A program made the translations under genes and the position numbers. Below, in pieces: positions 30,658-41,731 of a stretch of DNA of 64,000 nucleotides. The notes beneath the pieces were generated by a model. The model made no database searches, was not told the origin of the DNA, and saw nothing but the letters and a program-made list of their open reading frames with translations. Position 1 is the first letter of the stretch; each line of letters opens with the position of its first letter. Location of the stretch: contig NZ_CP101283.1 of assembly GCF_024298925.1 (NCBI RefSeq), positions 3,167,001 through 3,231,000 on the forward strand, written 5' to 3'. The DNA is from Phenylobacterium sp. LH3H17 (lineage in GTDB: Bacteria; Pseudomonadota; Alphaproteobacteria; Caulobacterales; Caulobacteraceae).

Positions 30658-32673
30658 ATGACGCCCCGCCACGCCGTTGCGATGCGTCAAGGCAGCCCCC
30701 GAGGCGCTTGGGCGATAGTCTTCCACTGCGCCTCACTTCGGTATGAACAATTGCTCACGGAAGAAATCCGCGACGGGATTGGCGATGCGAACTACGCGCT
30801 CGACGCCGATTGGCGCTTCACCTTCTTCAGCCGCCAAGCGGAACGCTTCTTCGGCCGCGATCGCAGGGAGTTGCTCGGGCGGACCGTCTGGGATTGTTTC
30901 CCTGCCGCCATAGATACTGATCTGGCCGTGGCCCTGAAGCACGTGATGCAGAGCCGCGAGGCCGTCCACCTGGACGTGCTGAGCCCCAGCACCGGGCGGT
31001 GGACCGAGACCCGCATCTTTCCGCTGGCGAACGGTGGGATCGCGGCAAGCTGGCGCGACATCACCGCGGCGAAGCGCCGGGAACAGGACCTGGCGGCGGC
31101 GGTCGAGCACGGGGAGCGCGCCGCGCGCGAGGTGCGCACGATCATCGACCATGTTCCCGCGATGATCGCCTATTGGGACCTGGACCTGAAGTGCCGGTTC
31201 GCTAACGACAAATACCTGGAATGGTTCGGCCGCACGTCGCAGGAGATGGTCGGTCTGACGATGCAGGCCCTCATGGGCGAAGAGCTGTTCCACAGGAACG
31301 AGCCCTTCATAAGGGGAGCGCTGGCCGGAAAGCCCCAGACCTTCGAACGATCGCTGCGGAAGCCTTCGGGCGAGATCGGCCATACCTGGGCGCAATACGT
31401 CCCTGACGTGAACCCCCAGGGCGTCGTCCAGGGTTTCTACGTCATGGTGACCGACATCACCCCGTTGAAGGAGGCGGAAGAACGCCTGAAGGAAGCCAAC
31501 GCCACCCTCGGCGTCGCGCGCGAGATGGCGGAAGCGGCGGCGGCGGCGAAGAGCGCCTTCCTGTCGAACATGAGCCACGAGCTGAGAAATCCGCTCACCA
31601 GCATCATCGGCTACGCCGAGTTGCTCGCCAAGCGGGGCGCCATGGACGACACCCAGCGCAAATATCTGTCTCGCGTGTACGACGCCAGCACCGCCCTGCT
31701 GACCACCATCAATGAGGTGCTCGACTTCTCCAAGCTGGAGGCCGGCCAGGTGGAGATCGAACGCCGGCCGACCGACCCGCTCGCGCTGGGCCGTCAGGCG
31801 TTGGAGATGTTCGAGCCCGCGATGGAGACAAAGGGGCTGGCCAGCAGCTTCGAGGCCGTGGACGTCCCGGCCCTGGTCCAGGCCGACGACACCCGGCTGC
31901 GCCAGATCCTCGCCAACCTCATCGGCAACGCGGTGAAGTTCACGGCCGCCGGCAGCATCGCCCTGCGCTGCGCCTACGACCGCGTCGCCGGGATGCTGCG
32001 ATACGAGGTGATCGACACCGGTCCCGGCATTCCCGCCGACCGCCTGGACCGGCTGTTCCAGCGCTTCTCCCAGGTGGACGCGTCGACCAACAGGGACTTC
32101 GGCGGCACGGGCCTTGGCCTGGCGATCTCCAAGGGGCTGGCCGAGGCGATGGGCGGCGAGGTGGGCGTTCTCAGTATCGCGGGCGAAGGGAGCTGCTTCT
32201 GGGTCCGGATTCCCTGCGAACTCGGCGACGTCGACGCGTGGCGCGAGCGGCGCCGAGAAGAGACGCCTGCGTCGACACGGGCGCTGCGTGGGCTTCGGCT
32301 CCTGGTCGTCGACGACCAGCCGTACAATCGCGAACTGGTGCGCAGGATCGTCGAGCCGTCCGCGGTCGTCGTCACCGAAGCGGTTAGTGGCGCCGACGCC
32401 GTGACGGTTGCGAGGTCGGCCCCGTTCGACGTGATCCTGATGGACATCCGCATGCCGGGGATCGACGGACCGACCGCGGCCCAGCTGATCCGCTCGCCCC
32501 CCGGCCGCAACGCCTCGACGCCGATTGTCGCGTTCACGGCGGAGGCCTCGCCCGCGACGCCGCAGCCATGGCGCGGCCTGTTCGACGCAACCTTGGGGAA
32601 GCCGATCGTGTCGGCCGATCTGATCGGGCTCCTGGTGGCCCGCTTCGGCGCCGATCCGCCGGCGGAAGCCTGA
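30658..32673 (+). CDS. hybrid sensor histidine kinase (PAS-PAS-HisKA-HATPase-receiver)
   Basis: The 671-residue cytoplasmic kinase has two PAS domains (about 40-140 and 160-275), a HisKA domain with phospho-acceptor His307 in FLSNMSHELRNPL, and an ATPase domain with NLIGNAVKF (N box), DTGPGIP (G1) and GTGLGLAISKG (G2). The C-terminal receiver (about 555-668) has the acidic pair VVDDQ and phospho-acceptor Asp596 in VILMDIRMPG, with the Lys in LGKPIV. No membrane segment is seen. ATG 30658 has AGGAA upstream; earlier in-frame starts look worse. No partner regulator is adjacent, so it is an orphan hybrid kinase. Confidence 0.92.
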   Translation: MTPRHAVAMRQGSPRGAWAIVFHCASLRYEQLLTEEIRDGIGDANYALDADWRFTFFSRQAERFFGRDRRELLGRTVWDCFPAAIDTDLAVALKHVMQSREAVHLDVLSPSTGRWTETRIFPLANGGIAASWRDITAAKRREQDLAAAVEHGERAAREVRTIIDHVPAMIAYWDLDLKCRFANDKYLEWFGRTSQEMVGLTMQALMGEELFHRNEPFIRGALAGKPQTFERSLRKPSGEIGHTWAQYVPDVNPQGVVQGFYVMVTDITPLKEAEERLKEANATLGVAREMAEAAAAAKSAFLSNMSHELRNPLTSIIGYAELLAKRGAMDDTQRKYLSRVYDASTALLTTINEVLDFSKLEAGQVEIERRPTDPLALGRQALEMFEPAMETKGLASSFEAVDVPALVQADDTRLRQILANLIGNAVKFTAAGSIALRCAYDRVAGMLRYEVIDTGPGIPADRLDRLFQRFSQVDASTNRDFGGTGLGLAISKGLAEAMGGEVGVLSIAGEGSCFWVRIPCELGDVDAWRERRREETPASTRALRGLRLLVVDDQPYNRELVRRIVEPSAVVVTEAVSGADAVTVARSAPFDVILMDIRMPGIDGPTAAQLIRSPPGRNASTPIVAFTAEASPATPQPWRGLFDATLGKPIVSADLIGLLVARFGADPPAEA

Positions 32674-32711
32674 GCCGCGTTTCGTGCCCCTTATTGCCCG
32701 TCCTCGATCGA

Positions 32712-33083
32712 TCAGTCCCGCAAGGCCGAGACATAGGTTCCGAGGTCGAAATAGTCGCGCCAGACCTTGATACGACCATCCTGCATCTCGAATACGCCGC
32801 AACAAGGCAGGTCGACCTGCTTGGTCCCGACGACGGTTCGGTCGAGACGCTCGGCGAACACGACATCTCCCTTGGACATGAGGTTCAGCACGTCCCACTC
32901 GGTCGACGTCCAGCCCTTGAGAAACCCTGAGATGAACGGGCGCAGGGCGTCATGCCCGGTCACCGCCTTGGTCGGCATGTTGTGATAGGTCCCATCCTCG
33001 CAAAAGAATTGAACCAACTCCTCCACGTCCAGCCGCGACCACGCGGAAATGAAATCCCGTATCACCTGTTCATTGTTCGCCAT
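32712..33083 (-). CDS. limonene-1,2-epoxide hydrolase-like protein
   Basis: The 123-residue NTF2-like protein resembles limonene-1,2-epoxide hydrolase rather than generic SnoaL. It has VIRDFISAWSRLDVEELVQFFCEDGTYHNMP, VFAERLDRTVVGTKQVDLPCCGVFEMQDGRIKVWRDYFDL. The catalytic Asp-Arg-Asp set of that family fits the acid and Arg in ERLDR and the Asp in WRDYFD. It would open epoxides of small hydrophobic compounds. The gene is convergent with the histidine kinase. Confidence 0.8.
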   Translation of the reverse strand: MANNEQVIRDFISAWSRLDVEELVQFFCEDGTYHNMPTKAVTGHDALRPFISGFLKGWTSTEWDVLNLMSKGDVVFAERLDRTVVGTKQVDLPCCGVFEMQDGRIKVWRDYFDLGTYVSALRD

Positions 33084-33317
33084 CGTGTTCCCCTATCGCG
33101 AGCGCGGCGCAGGCGCCTTCACCCGACATCATGCACCGTTGGTTCTCGATCGCACCACGGGGTGTTCCGGGGACATGACACCCACCCCCCCTGCGCCGAC
33201 CTGCCCACCGGGCAGTCGGATGCTGAAATTCTTGAAGGCCATGGCGGTGTTCAACCAGCGGTGACTCGCCACCCCGCAAATGTTCTGGTTTTGTGCTCAG
33301 CCTGTTGCAGGTGGCTC

Positions 33318-33638
33318 GTGGGCACGAAGAACATTGATCGACTTCCGTTTGAAGGCTTCCGCCGCAACGCCGAGACGGTGGCCCAGATGCAGGCGGCGGG
33401 ATGGAGCGTCATCGCCAAGTGCGACACCTGCCGTGTGGCGCTCGATGTGAACCTGGCCTTCATCGCCAAGGCCAGCGGCCCCGACACCAGCCTCTGGAAT
33501 CGGCGTCAGCGCTGCAAGGTCGTCGGCTGCAGCGGCTGGGTCGACTTCCTGGGACGCCACCCGCGCCGCGCCAGCCACGAGCCCCTGCGCGCGCCCTGGC
33601 CGGAAGGCGTCCCCGCCAGGCGGACCCAGGCAAAGTGA
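33318..33638 (+). CDS. small zinc-ribbon-like hypothetical protein
   Basis: From GTG 33318 the product is 106 residues (VGTKNIDRLPFEGFRRNAET...). Two Cys pairs, CDTC (about 35-38) and CKVVGC (about 63-68), flank a helix-like stretch and could hold one zinc ion; the rest is basic and Arg-rich at the C terminus. The start is uncertain: ATG 33387 is an alternative, and the frame is open further upstream. I recognise no named family. The next gene, 13 bases downstream, encodes a similar Cys-pair protein. Confidence 0.55.
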   Translation: MGTKNIDRLPFEGFRRNAETVAQMQAAGWSVIAKCDTCRVALDVNLAFIAKASGPDTSLWNRRQRCKVVGCSGWVDFLGRHPRRASHEPLRAPWPEGVPARRTQAK

Positions 33639-33651
33639 CGTCCCCCGACGA

Positions 33652-33852
33652 ATGACCATGTTCCAGAACCTCGGCCGGGACATGGCGTACAGCGACACGC
33701 TCAAGGTGCGCTGCCCCTGCGAGCGCGAGGCCGTCTTCAGCTGCAAGGAGGCCTTCGCCATCTTCGGCGACGACGCCACCCCCTACGACATCCGCCGCCG
33801 GCTGCGGTGCTCCGGCTGTGGCGAGGTGGGCAAGGTCGACGTCTGGATTTGA
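33652..33852 (+). CDS. small zinc-ribbon-like hypothetical protein
   Basis: The 66-residue product has LKVRCPCEREAVFSCKEAF and, after about 20 residues, RRLRCSGCGEVGKVDVWI, so it has a CxC and a CxxC pair suited to bind one zinc ion. Spacing and layout echo the protein encoded just upstream, suggesting tandem paralogues in one transcript. Starts at 33652, 33658 or 33682 are all possible. No named family is recognised. Confidence 0.6.
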   Translation: MTMFQNLGRDMAYSDTLKVRCPCEREAVFSCKEAFAIFGDDATPYDIRRRLRCSGCGEVGKVDVWI

Positions 33853-34092
33853 CCCCCGCCCCGCCCCATGGCTGACGGCGCGGTGGGAGGAGGCGAAGGC
33901 CCTGCAAAGGCGCTGCTGGATGGGGCGCTGAAGGTGGTGGCGCGGGGCCGGGCGCCTGGGACAGTCGCGGCCCAGCCTCTCTCGTCAACTGGCGGACCGA
34001 CTTGAGGAGACGCGTGGGGGTTACGCCCCGGGCGGCCGAGCACCGACACAGCCTTGTTCAATTTCCCAGCGCCGCTGAAAGCCTGGATTGGG

Positions 34093-34848
34093 TCAACAGG
34101 CGCGCACAATTCTTAAATCGGGGGCCTTCTGGCCAAGCCGGCCCATATACCGACGGCGCCGAAGCGCCACGCCCATGAGCCCGAAACCTGTGATCATCAA
34201 GGCCCATGTCTGAGGCTCGGGAACCACGGCGTGGATTCTCAGCCTCACATTGTCGATCAACGGCCCGACATTGTCGGCGCTGCCGGTGTCTATCGTGGCG
34301 TAGAGGCTTCCCGAAGTGTAGGTGACAAACTGGTAGTAGTAATGTCCCCACGGCGCATCTGCAGCCAAATTCACGGACGACAAAAGGCCCGACGCCAGGA
34401 ACGGGCCATCCGGGCCGAAGTTGAAGCCAGGCAATCTGGCGATCACTTGGTCAATGCCGACAAGACCGTTGAAAATAAGACCATAAGACATCGTATCCGG
34501 CGAGCCGTTCCGCTGATTTCCGGAAGCATCTAGTTCGAAAATGACGGTGTCGCCAGCATTGAAGCTAAAAAGCGCAGTATTGAGCCTGCCGCCATGGCCT
34601 GACGAACCATCCAGATCAACCAGGCCGCGGCCGAACGGAGTGGATAGCCCAAAATCAGGCTCAAGTATGTAATCCACCGTCCCGCGGACCACGGTCAGAT
34701 CGGAAGATCCGGCCCAATTCAGCTGGGTGGGGCCGTACCCCTCGAAGTGTTCGTTGACGAGCACCGCCCCATGGGCCGCTCCCGCGCCGAGAGCCACGGC
34801 GATCATCAGCGTCGCCGCAATGAAAGACTTCACCGAATTTCCCACCAT
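34093..34848 (-). CDS. PEPxxWA-CTERM exported protein
   Basis: The 251-residue protein has a signal peptide (MVGNSVKSFIAATLMIAVALGAGAAHG), a beta-rich middle (LVNEHFEGYGPTQLNWAGSSDLTVVRGTVDYI onward) and a C-terminal sorting signal: VPEPQTWALMITGFGLMGVALRRRR. The PEPxxWA form is that of alphaproteobacteria. Normally such proteins end right after the Arg cluster, but this one runs on for about 18 residues (YMGRLGQKAPDLRIVRAC), possibly through loss of an earlier stop. ATG 34848 has GGAGGCGG upstream. The DNA is visibly more AT-rich than that of neighbouring genes. No exosortase gene is in the window. Confidence 0.85.
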   Translation of the reverse strand: MVGNSVKSFIAATLMIAVALGAGAAHGAVLVNEHFEGYGPTQLNWAGSSDLTVVRGTVDYILEPDFGLSTPFGRGLVDLDGSSGHGGRLNTALFSFNAGDTVIFELDASGNQRNGSPDTMSYGLIFNGLVGIDQVIARLPGFNFGPDGPFLASGLLSSVNLAADAPWGHYYYQFVTYTSGSLYATIDTGSADNVGPLIDNVRLRIHAVVPEPQTWALMITGFGLMGVALRRRRYMGRLGQKAPDLRIVRAC

Positions 34849-35149
34849 AGCGCCGCCTCCAAGATAACTGATTAAGAGTTCAGCCCAGTTTGAGGCGTTG
34901 ACGGATGTCATCAGCTCGCTGCCGGAGCCGGGGCGTTGGAGTTCGTCGTCGCTCGCAGGCCAGAACCAAAGCTTCCACGAGGAACTGGTCAGTTAGGGGC
35001 CAATGCGGGCCAATGCGGGGACACTATACTTAGTTGATCCTATCCGAAGCGTTCGAACCCTAGCGCCGCGGCTTGAAAAGCGCACTCAGCCTGGCGCCCC
35101 GCTGCCCCCAACATTGCGGCCCCTCCCCCTCGCCCGCTAAGCTCGCCCC

Positions 35150-35983
35150 ATGACCGACACCGCCACCAACCCCGCCTACGACATCGCCCTCCATTCCCTC
35201 GCCCCCGGCCGCTGGACCACCCATGCGGCCCAGGCGTGGCGCAATCCCGGCGGCGGGCTCTGGGGCGGCTATGCGCTGGGCCTGTGCGTCCGCGTGCTGG
35301 AGGTCGAGCCCGAGGCGGCGGGCGAGGCGCTGTCCATGACGCTGACCTACGCCGCGGGCCTGCCGGCCGGCGATCTGGACGTGCGCACGCGGCGCCTGCG
35401 CCAGGGCGGCTCGATCGGGGTCTGGGAGGTCGAACTGCGGCCCCAGGGCCAGGAGGAGGTGGGCGTGCACGGCATGGTCACCCTGGCGCGCCGCCCGGCC
35501 ACCCCGCCCTTCGCCTTCGCGGCCATGCCCCAGGCGCCGGCGCCCGAGGACCTGCCCAGCCCCGACCACCCCGGCGGCGCCCAGCACTTCGGCGCATCGG
35601 CCTTCGAACGGCGGACCCTGGACGGCTTCCCGCCCAAGCCCGGCGGAGATTCCCGCTCGCTGGCCTGGGTGCGCCCGCGCCACGGCGTGTGGGACAAGGC
35701 GCTGCTGGCCATGGTCACCGACAACTCCGCGCCGCGGGTCATGTATGCGCTTGATCGGGTGATGACGACGACGCTCTCGCTCACCGTCTACCTGCACGCC
35801 CAGGCCGACGACCTGACCGCCTTGGGCGACGACTTCATCCTGATCGAGTGCGAGGGCCGGGTCGGCGGCGGCGGCGCCTCGGACGAGCGCTCAAGCTACT
35901 GGTCGCGCGACGGCCGCCTGCTCGCCACCAGCGAACAGCTCGCCTGGTACCGGCAGAGGCCGCCGCCCACCTCGCCGGAATAG
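35150..35983 (+). CDS. acyl-CoA thioesterase family protein (double hotdog)
   Basis: The 277-residue protein is a TesB-like double-hotdog thioesterase: GGLWGGYALGLCVRVLEVEPEAAGEALSMTLTYAAGLPAGDLDVRTRRLRQGGSIGVWEVEL forms the first half (about 34-95), and LAWVRPRHGVWDKALLAMVTDNSAPRV to DERSSYWSRDGRLLATSEQLAWY the second. It would hydrolyse acyl-CoA esters. The gene stands alone between a short unannotated gap and the convergent metH. Confidence 0.83.
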   Translation: MTDTATNPAYDIALHSLAPGRWTTHAAQAWRNPGGGLWGGYALGLCVRVLEVEPEAAGEALSMTLTYAAGLPAGDLDVRTRRLRQGGSIGVWEVELRPQGQEEVGVHGMVTLARRPATPPFAFAAMPQAPAPEDLPSPDHPGGAQHFGASAFERRTLDGFPPKPGGDSRSLAWVRPRHGVWDKALLAMVTDNSAPRVMYALDRVMTTTLSLTVYLHAQADDLTALGDDFILIECEGRVGGGGASDERSSYWSRDGRLLATSEQLAWYRQRPPPTSPE

Positions 35984-36030
35984 GGCCTGGCCGGGAGCCG
36001 GAGACCGCCGCCTCCAACGCGGCTCATCCC

Positions 36031-38693
<2,663 letters not shown>

Positions 38694-38697
<4 letters not shown>

Positions 38698-39755
38698 GCC
38701 AGCTCGAACGGCTCCAGGCCGGAAAGTCTCATGGCCGTCGGCCGTTCAGGGATCTGACGCGGCCGCACGCCCTTAACGGCCTCGGCCACGTGGGCGATGT
38801 GGTCAGGCGTGGTGCCGCAACAGCCCCCGAGGATGTTGACCAGGCCACGCTCGGCCCACTCGTGCAGTTCATGGGCAGTCTGGTGCGGCTGCTCGTCGTA
38901 CTCGCCCATGGCGTTGGGCAGGCCCGCATTGGGGTAGGCCGAGACCAGGGTGTCGGCCACCCGCGACAGCTCGGCGATGTGCGGGCGCATCAGGTCGGCG
39001 CCCAACGCGCAGTTCAGTCCGATGGCGAAGGGCTTGGCGTGCTTCACGGAGTTCCAGAAGGCCTCGACCGTCTGGCCCGACAGGGTGCGTCCCGAGCGGT
39101 CGGTGATGGTGCCCGAGATCCAGATCGGCAGCGGCTGGTATCCCTCGTCCTGCAGGTCGAGGATCGCCTTGATCGCGGCCTTGCAGTTCAAGGTGTCGGT
39201 GATGGTCTCGATCAGGAACAGGTCCACCCCCCCGTCGTGCAGGGCGATCATCTGTTCGCGATAGGCCTGGTAGACCTCCTCGAAGGTGACCAGCCGCGCG
39301 CCGGGATCGTTCACGTCCGAGGACATGGACAGCATCTTGTTCAGCGGACCGACCGAACCGGCCACGAAGCGCGGCTTGTGCGGCTCCTTGGCGCTCCAGC
39401 GGTCGGCCACCTCGCGGGCGATCTTGGCGCCCTGGAAGTTGATGTCATAGACAGCCTCGCCGCACTCGTAGTCGGCCTGGGCGATGGTGGTCGCCGAGAA
39501 GGTGTTGGTCTCCGAGATGTCGGCGCCGGCGGCGTAGTACTGATCGTGCAGGTCGGCGATGATGTCGGGCCGGGTGATGCAGAGCAGGTCGTTGTTGCCC
39601 TTGAGCTCGGAATTGTGGCCCGCGAACCGTTCGCCCCGATAGTCGGCTTCCACGAGCCCGCGCTTCTGGATCATCACCCCCCAGGACCCGTCCAGCACCA
39701 GGACGCGCTCCTTGGCGATCTGATGAAGCTTTTCGATACGTTGAGCGCGGCTCAT
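38694..39755 (-). CDS. metH: methionine synthase, N-terminal homocysteine-binding subunit
   Basis: The 353-residue protein is the homocysteine S-methyltransferase domain of MetH as a free subunit. It has [39 protein letters not shown] and the three zinc Cys residues in [15 protein letters not shown] (about 246) and [12 protein letters not shown] (about 315-316). It binds homocysteine through zinc and takes the methyl group from methylcobalamin on the partner protein. Both junctions are 4-bp overlaps: its start with metF, its stop with the second metH gene. Confidence 0.95.
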
Positions 39756-40675
39756 GCGGCAAACTCCGTTGGGACCTCACGGACCCCCAGCACCCGGCAG
39801 ATCGCATAGACCAGATCGGCCCGGTTCAGGGTGTAGAAATGGAAGTCCGAATAGCCCTCCTCGGCCAGCCGGACGCACATCTCGGTGGCCACCGAACCGG
39901 CGATCAGCTTGCGGGTCTCCGGATCCTTGTCGAGGCCTTCGAACAGGTTGCCCAGCCAGGCCGGCAGTGGAATCCCGCACGGCGCGGCCATCTTCTTCAG
40001 GCCCTTGAAGTTCGACACCGGCATGATCCCCGGCGAGATCGGGATGGTGATCCCGGCCTTGCGGACCTTGTCCATGAAGAACAGGAAGGCGTCGATGTCG
40101 TAGAAGAACTGGGTGATGGCCCGCGTCGCCCCGGCGTCGATCTTGGCCTTCAGCACGTCTATGTCGTGCTCGAGCGACGGACTCTCAGGATGCTTCTGCG
40201 GATAGAGGCTGACGCTGACCTCGAACGGCGCCACGGCCTTGATACCGGCCGTGAGTTCGGTGGCGTTGAGATAGCCATCCGGGCGCGGCGAGTAGGCCCC
40301 ACCCAGCGAGCCCGGCGGATCGCCGCGCAGGGCCACGATGTGGCGGATGCCGGCGTCCCAGTAGTCCTGCACCACCTCGTCGACCTCGGCCTTCGAGGCC
40401 TCGACGCAGGTCAGGTGCGCGGCGGGCCGCAGGCTGGTCTCCTTCAGCATGCGGACCACCGTGCGGTGGGTGCGCTCGCGGGTCGAGCCGCCCGCGCCAT
40501 AGGTGACGGAGACGAAGGACGGGTTCAGCGGTTCCAGGCGGCGGATGGCCTCCCACAGGTTCTCCTCGGCCTCCGGGGTCTTGGGCGGCGAGAACTCGAA
40601 GGAGACCGAGGGGCGCGGCGCGGTTCCGGCGCCGGCGCGCGCCACAGGGCCCAGCGCGGTGTCTTGCGGGCTCAT
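39752..40675 (-). CDS. metF: 5,10-methylenetetrahydrofolate reductase
   Basis: The 307-residue TIM-barrel flavoenzyme supplies methyl-tetrahydrofolate to MetH. It has VSFEFSPPKTPEAEENLW (catalytic Glu, about 26), FVSVTYGAGGSTRERTH, HIVALRGDPPG (about 111-121), DAGATRAITQFFYDIDAFLFFMDKVRKAGI and the late ADLVYAICRVLGV. ATG 40675 overlaps the upstream regulator gene by 4 bp; the frame stays open far upstream but without a sensible start. It is second in the operon. Confidence 0.95.
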   Translation of the reverse strand: MSPQDTALGPVARAGAGTAPRPSVSFEFSPPKTPEAEENLWEAIRRLEPLNPSFVSVTYGAGGSTRERTHRTVVRMLKETSLRPAAHLTCVEASKAEVDEVVQDYWDAGIRHIVALRGDPPGSLGGAYSPRPDGYLNATELTAGIKAVAPFEVSVSLYPQKHPESPSLEHDIDVLKAKIDAGATRAITQFFYDIDAFLFFMDKVRKAGITIPISPGIMPVSNFKGLKKMAAPCGIPLPAWLGNLFEGLDKDPETRKLIAGSVATEMCVRLAEEGYSDFHFYTLNRADLVYAICRVLGVREVPTEFAA

Positions 40676-41643
40676 GCGGCGCTCCTTTGGGATTGACGGC
40701 CGCGTTCGGCGACCCAGATCTTGACGGTGAGCCCTTCGGACCGGGCCGGCGGCAAGGCGGCGGCGCGGACCTTCGACAGGCCCGCCTCGTTCAGCCAGCG
40801 CTCCATCTCGGGCTCGGAGAATCCCAGGCGCCGATGCTGGTGCTGCTCGCGCAGGAACTCCAGCGTGTGCGGCGCGAAGTCGACGATCAGCAGGCGGCCG
40901 CCCTCGGCCACCAGCCGCGCGGCTTCGCGCACCGCCGCGGCGGGGTCGGCCAGGTAGTGCAGAACCTGGTGCACCACCACGAGATCGGCGCTCTGGTCCG
41001 GCAGGCGGGTGCCGAATATGTCGCCGTGGCGCAGTTCGCAGCGCTCCAGCCCGGCCTCGGCCACGTGGTTGCGGGCGATGTTCAGCATCTGCTGGGAGAG
41101 GTCGAGACCTAGCGCCGCCTCGGCCTGCGGTCCCAACAGGGTCAACATCCGGCCGGTGCCCGAGCCCAGGTCCACCAGCCGCTTGAACGGGCCGGGACCG
41201 GCAGCCTGGAGAATGGCGTCCTCGACGGCGGTCTCCGACACGTAGAGTGAGCGGATCTCGTCCCACCGCGCGGCGTTGCGCGCGAAATACTCGCCAGCCT
41301 CGGCGGAACGTTCGCCGCGCACCGACTGCAGCCGCTCGGCGTCGCGGCCCAGGCCCAGGTCGGCGGGATCGATCAGAGCCAGGGTCTCGTCGACCAGCTG
41401 GCGGGCGTCGCCGCCGGTCACCAGCCGGTAGAACACCCAGGCGCCGTCCGGAAACCGTTCGACCAGGCCGGCCTCGGCCAGCAGCTTGAGATGCCGGGAA
41501 ACGCGGGGCTGGCTCTGGTCGAGGACCCGGCAGAGTTCAAGCACCGCCAGCTCCTCACGAGCCAGCAGGGCCAGGATGCGCAGGCGCGTCGGCTCGCCCG
41601 CCGCGCGCAACACCTCGACCGCCTGAATCGTTGAGAGAGTCAT
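40672..41643 (-). CDS. ArsR-type regulator fused to a SAM-dependent methyltransferase domain
   Basis: The 323-residue fusion has an ArsR winged helix (about 1-85: VLRAAGEPTRLRILALLAREELAVLELCRVLDQSQPRVSRHLKLLAEAGLVERF) and a class-I methyltransferase domain (about 120-315) with the SAM loop VDLGSGTGRML at about 155-165, HGDIFGTRLPD and VVVHQVLHYL. It heads the metF-metH operon and sits right behind a palindromic operator, so it most likely represses the operon and uses the methyltransferase fold to sense SAM or S-adenosylhomocysteine. That ligand role is inference; a catalytic role is also possible. Confidence 0.9.
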   Translation of the reverse strand: MTLSTIQAVEVLRAAGEPTRLRILALLAREELAVLELCRVLDQSQPRVSRHLKLLAEAGLVERFPDGAWVFYRLVTGGDARQLVDETLALIDPADLGLGRDAERLQSVRGERSAEAGEYFARNAARWDEIRSLYVSETAVEDAILQAAGPGPFKRLVDLGSGTGRMLTLLGPQAEAALGLDLSQQMLNIARNHVAEAGLERCELRHGDIFGTRLPDQSADLVVVHQVLHYLADPAAAVREAARLVAEGGRLLIVDFAPHTLEFLREQHQHRRLGFSEPEMERWLNEAGLSKVRAAALPPARSEGLTVKIWVAERGRQSQRSAA

Positions 41644-41646
41644 AGC

Positions 41647-41678
41647 GACATAAAGATATCCTTATGTCTTTATGTCAA
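41647..41678 (-). promoter_or_regulatory. promoter with overlapping palindromic operator of the methionine operon
   Basis: The half-sites GACATAAAGAT and ATCCTTATGTC (41647-41668) form a 22-bp palindrome with only one mismatched symmetric pair. A further half-site TTTATGTC follows at 41669-41676. On the minus strand a perfect TTGACA (41678-41673) can serve as -35, with a weak CTTTAT or TATCTT near -10 inside the palindrome. The operator ends 3 bases before ATG 41643, so bound repressor would block the promoter, and the mRNA would have almost no leader. Confidence 0.7.
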
Positions 41679-41731
41679 GTTAAGGCCGCCTTGCGAAAGC
41701 GCATTCTAGCACATTGCCTTGCGAAAGAGTT

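Noticed and set aside
33049..33264. A 71-codon frame between the epoxide-hydrolase-like gene and the zinc-ribbon pair
   Set aside because: It overlaps the start of the minus-strand gene, has Pro-rich random-looking sequence and no ribosome-binding site.
33868..34005. A 45-codon open frame MADGAVGGGEG... in the gap before the CTERM gene
   Set aside because: Gly/Ala-rich low-complexity product with no ribosome-binding site and no recognisable similarity.
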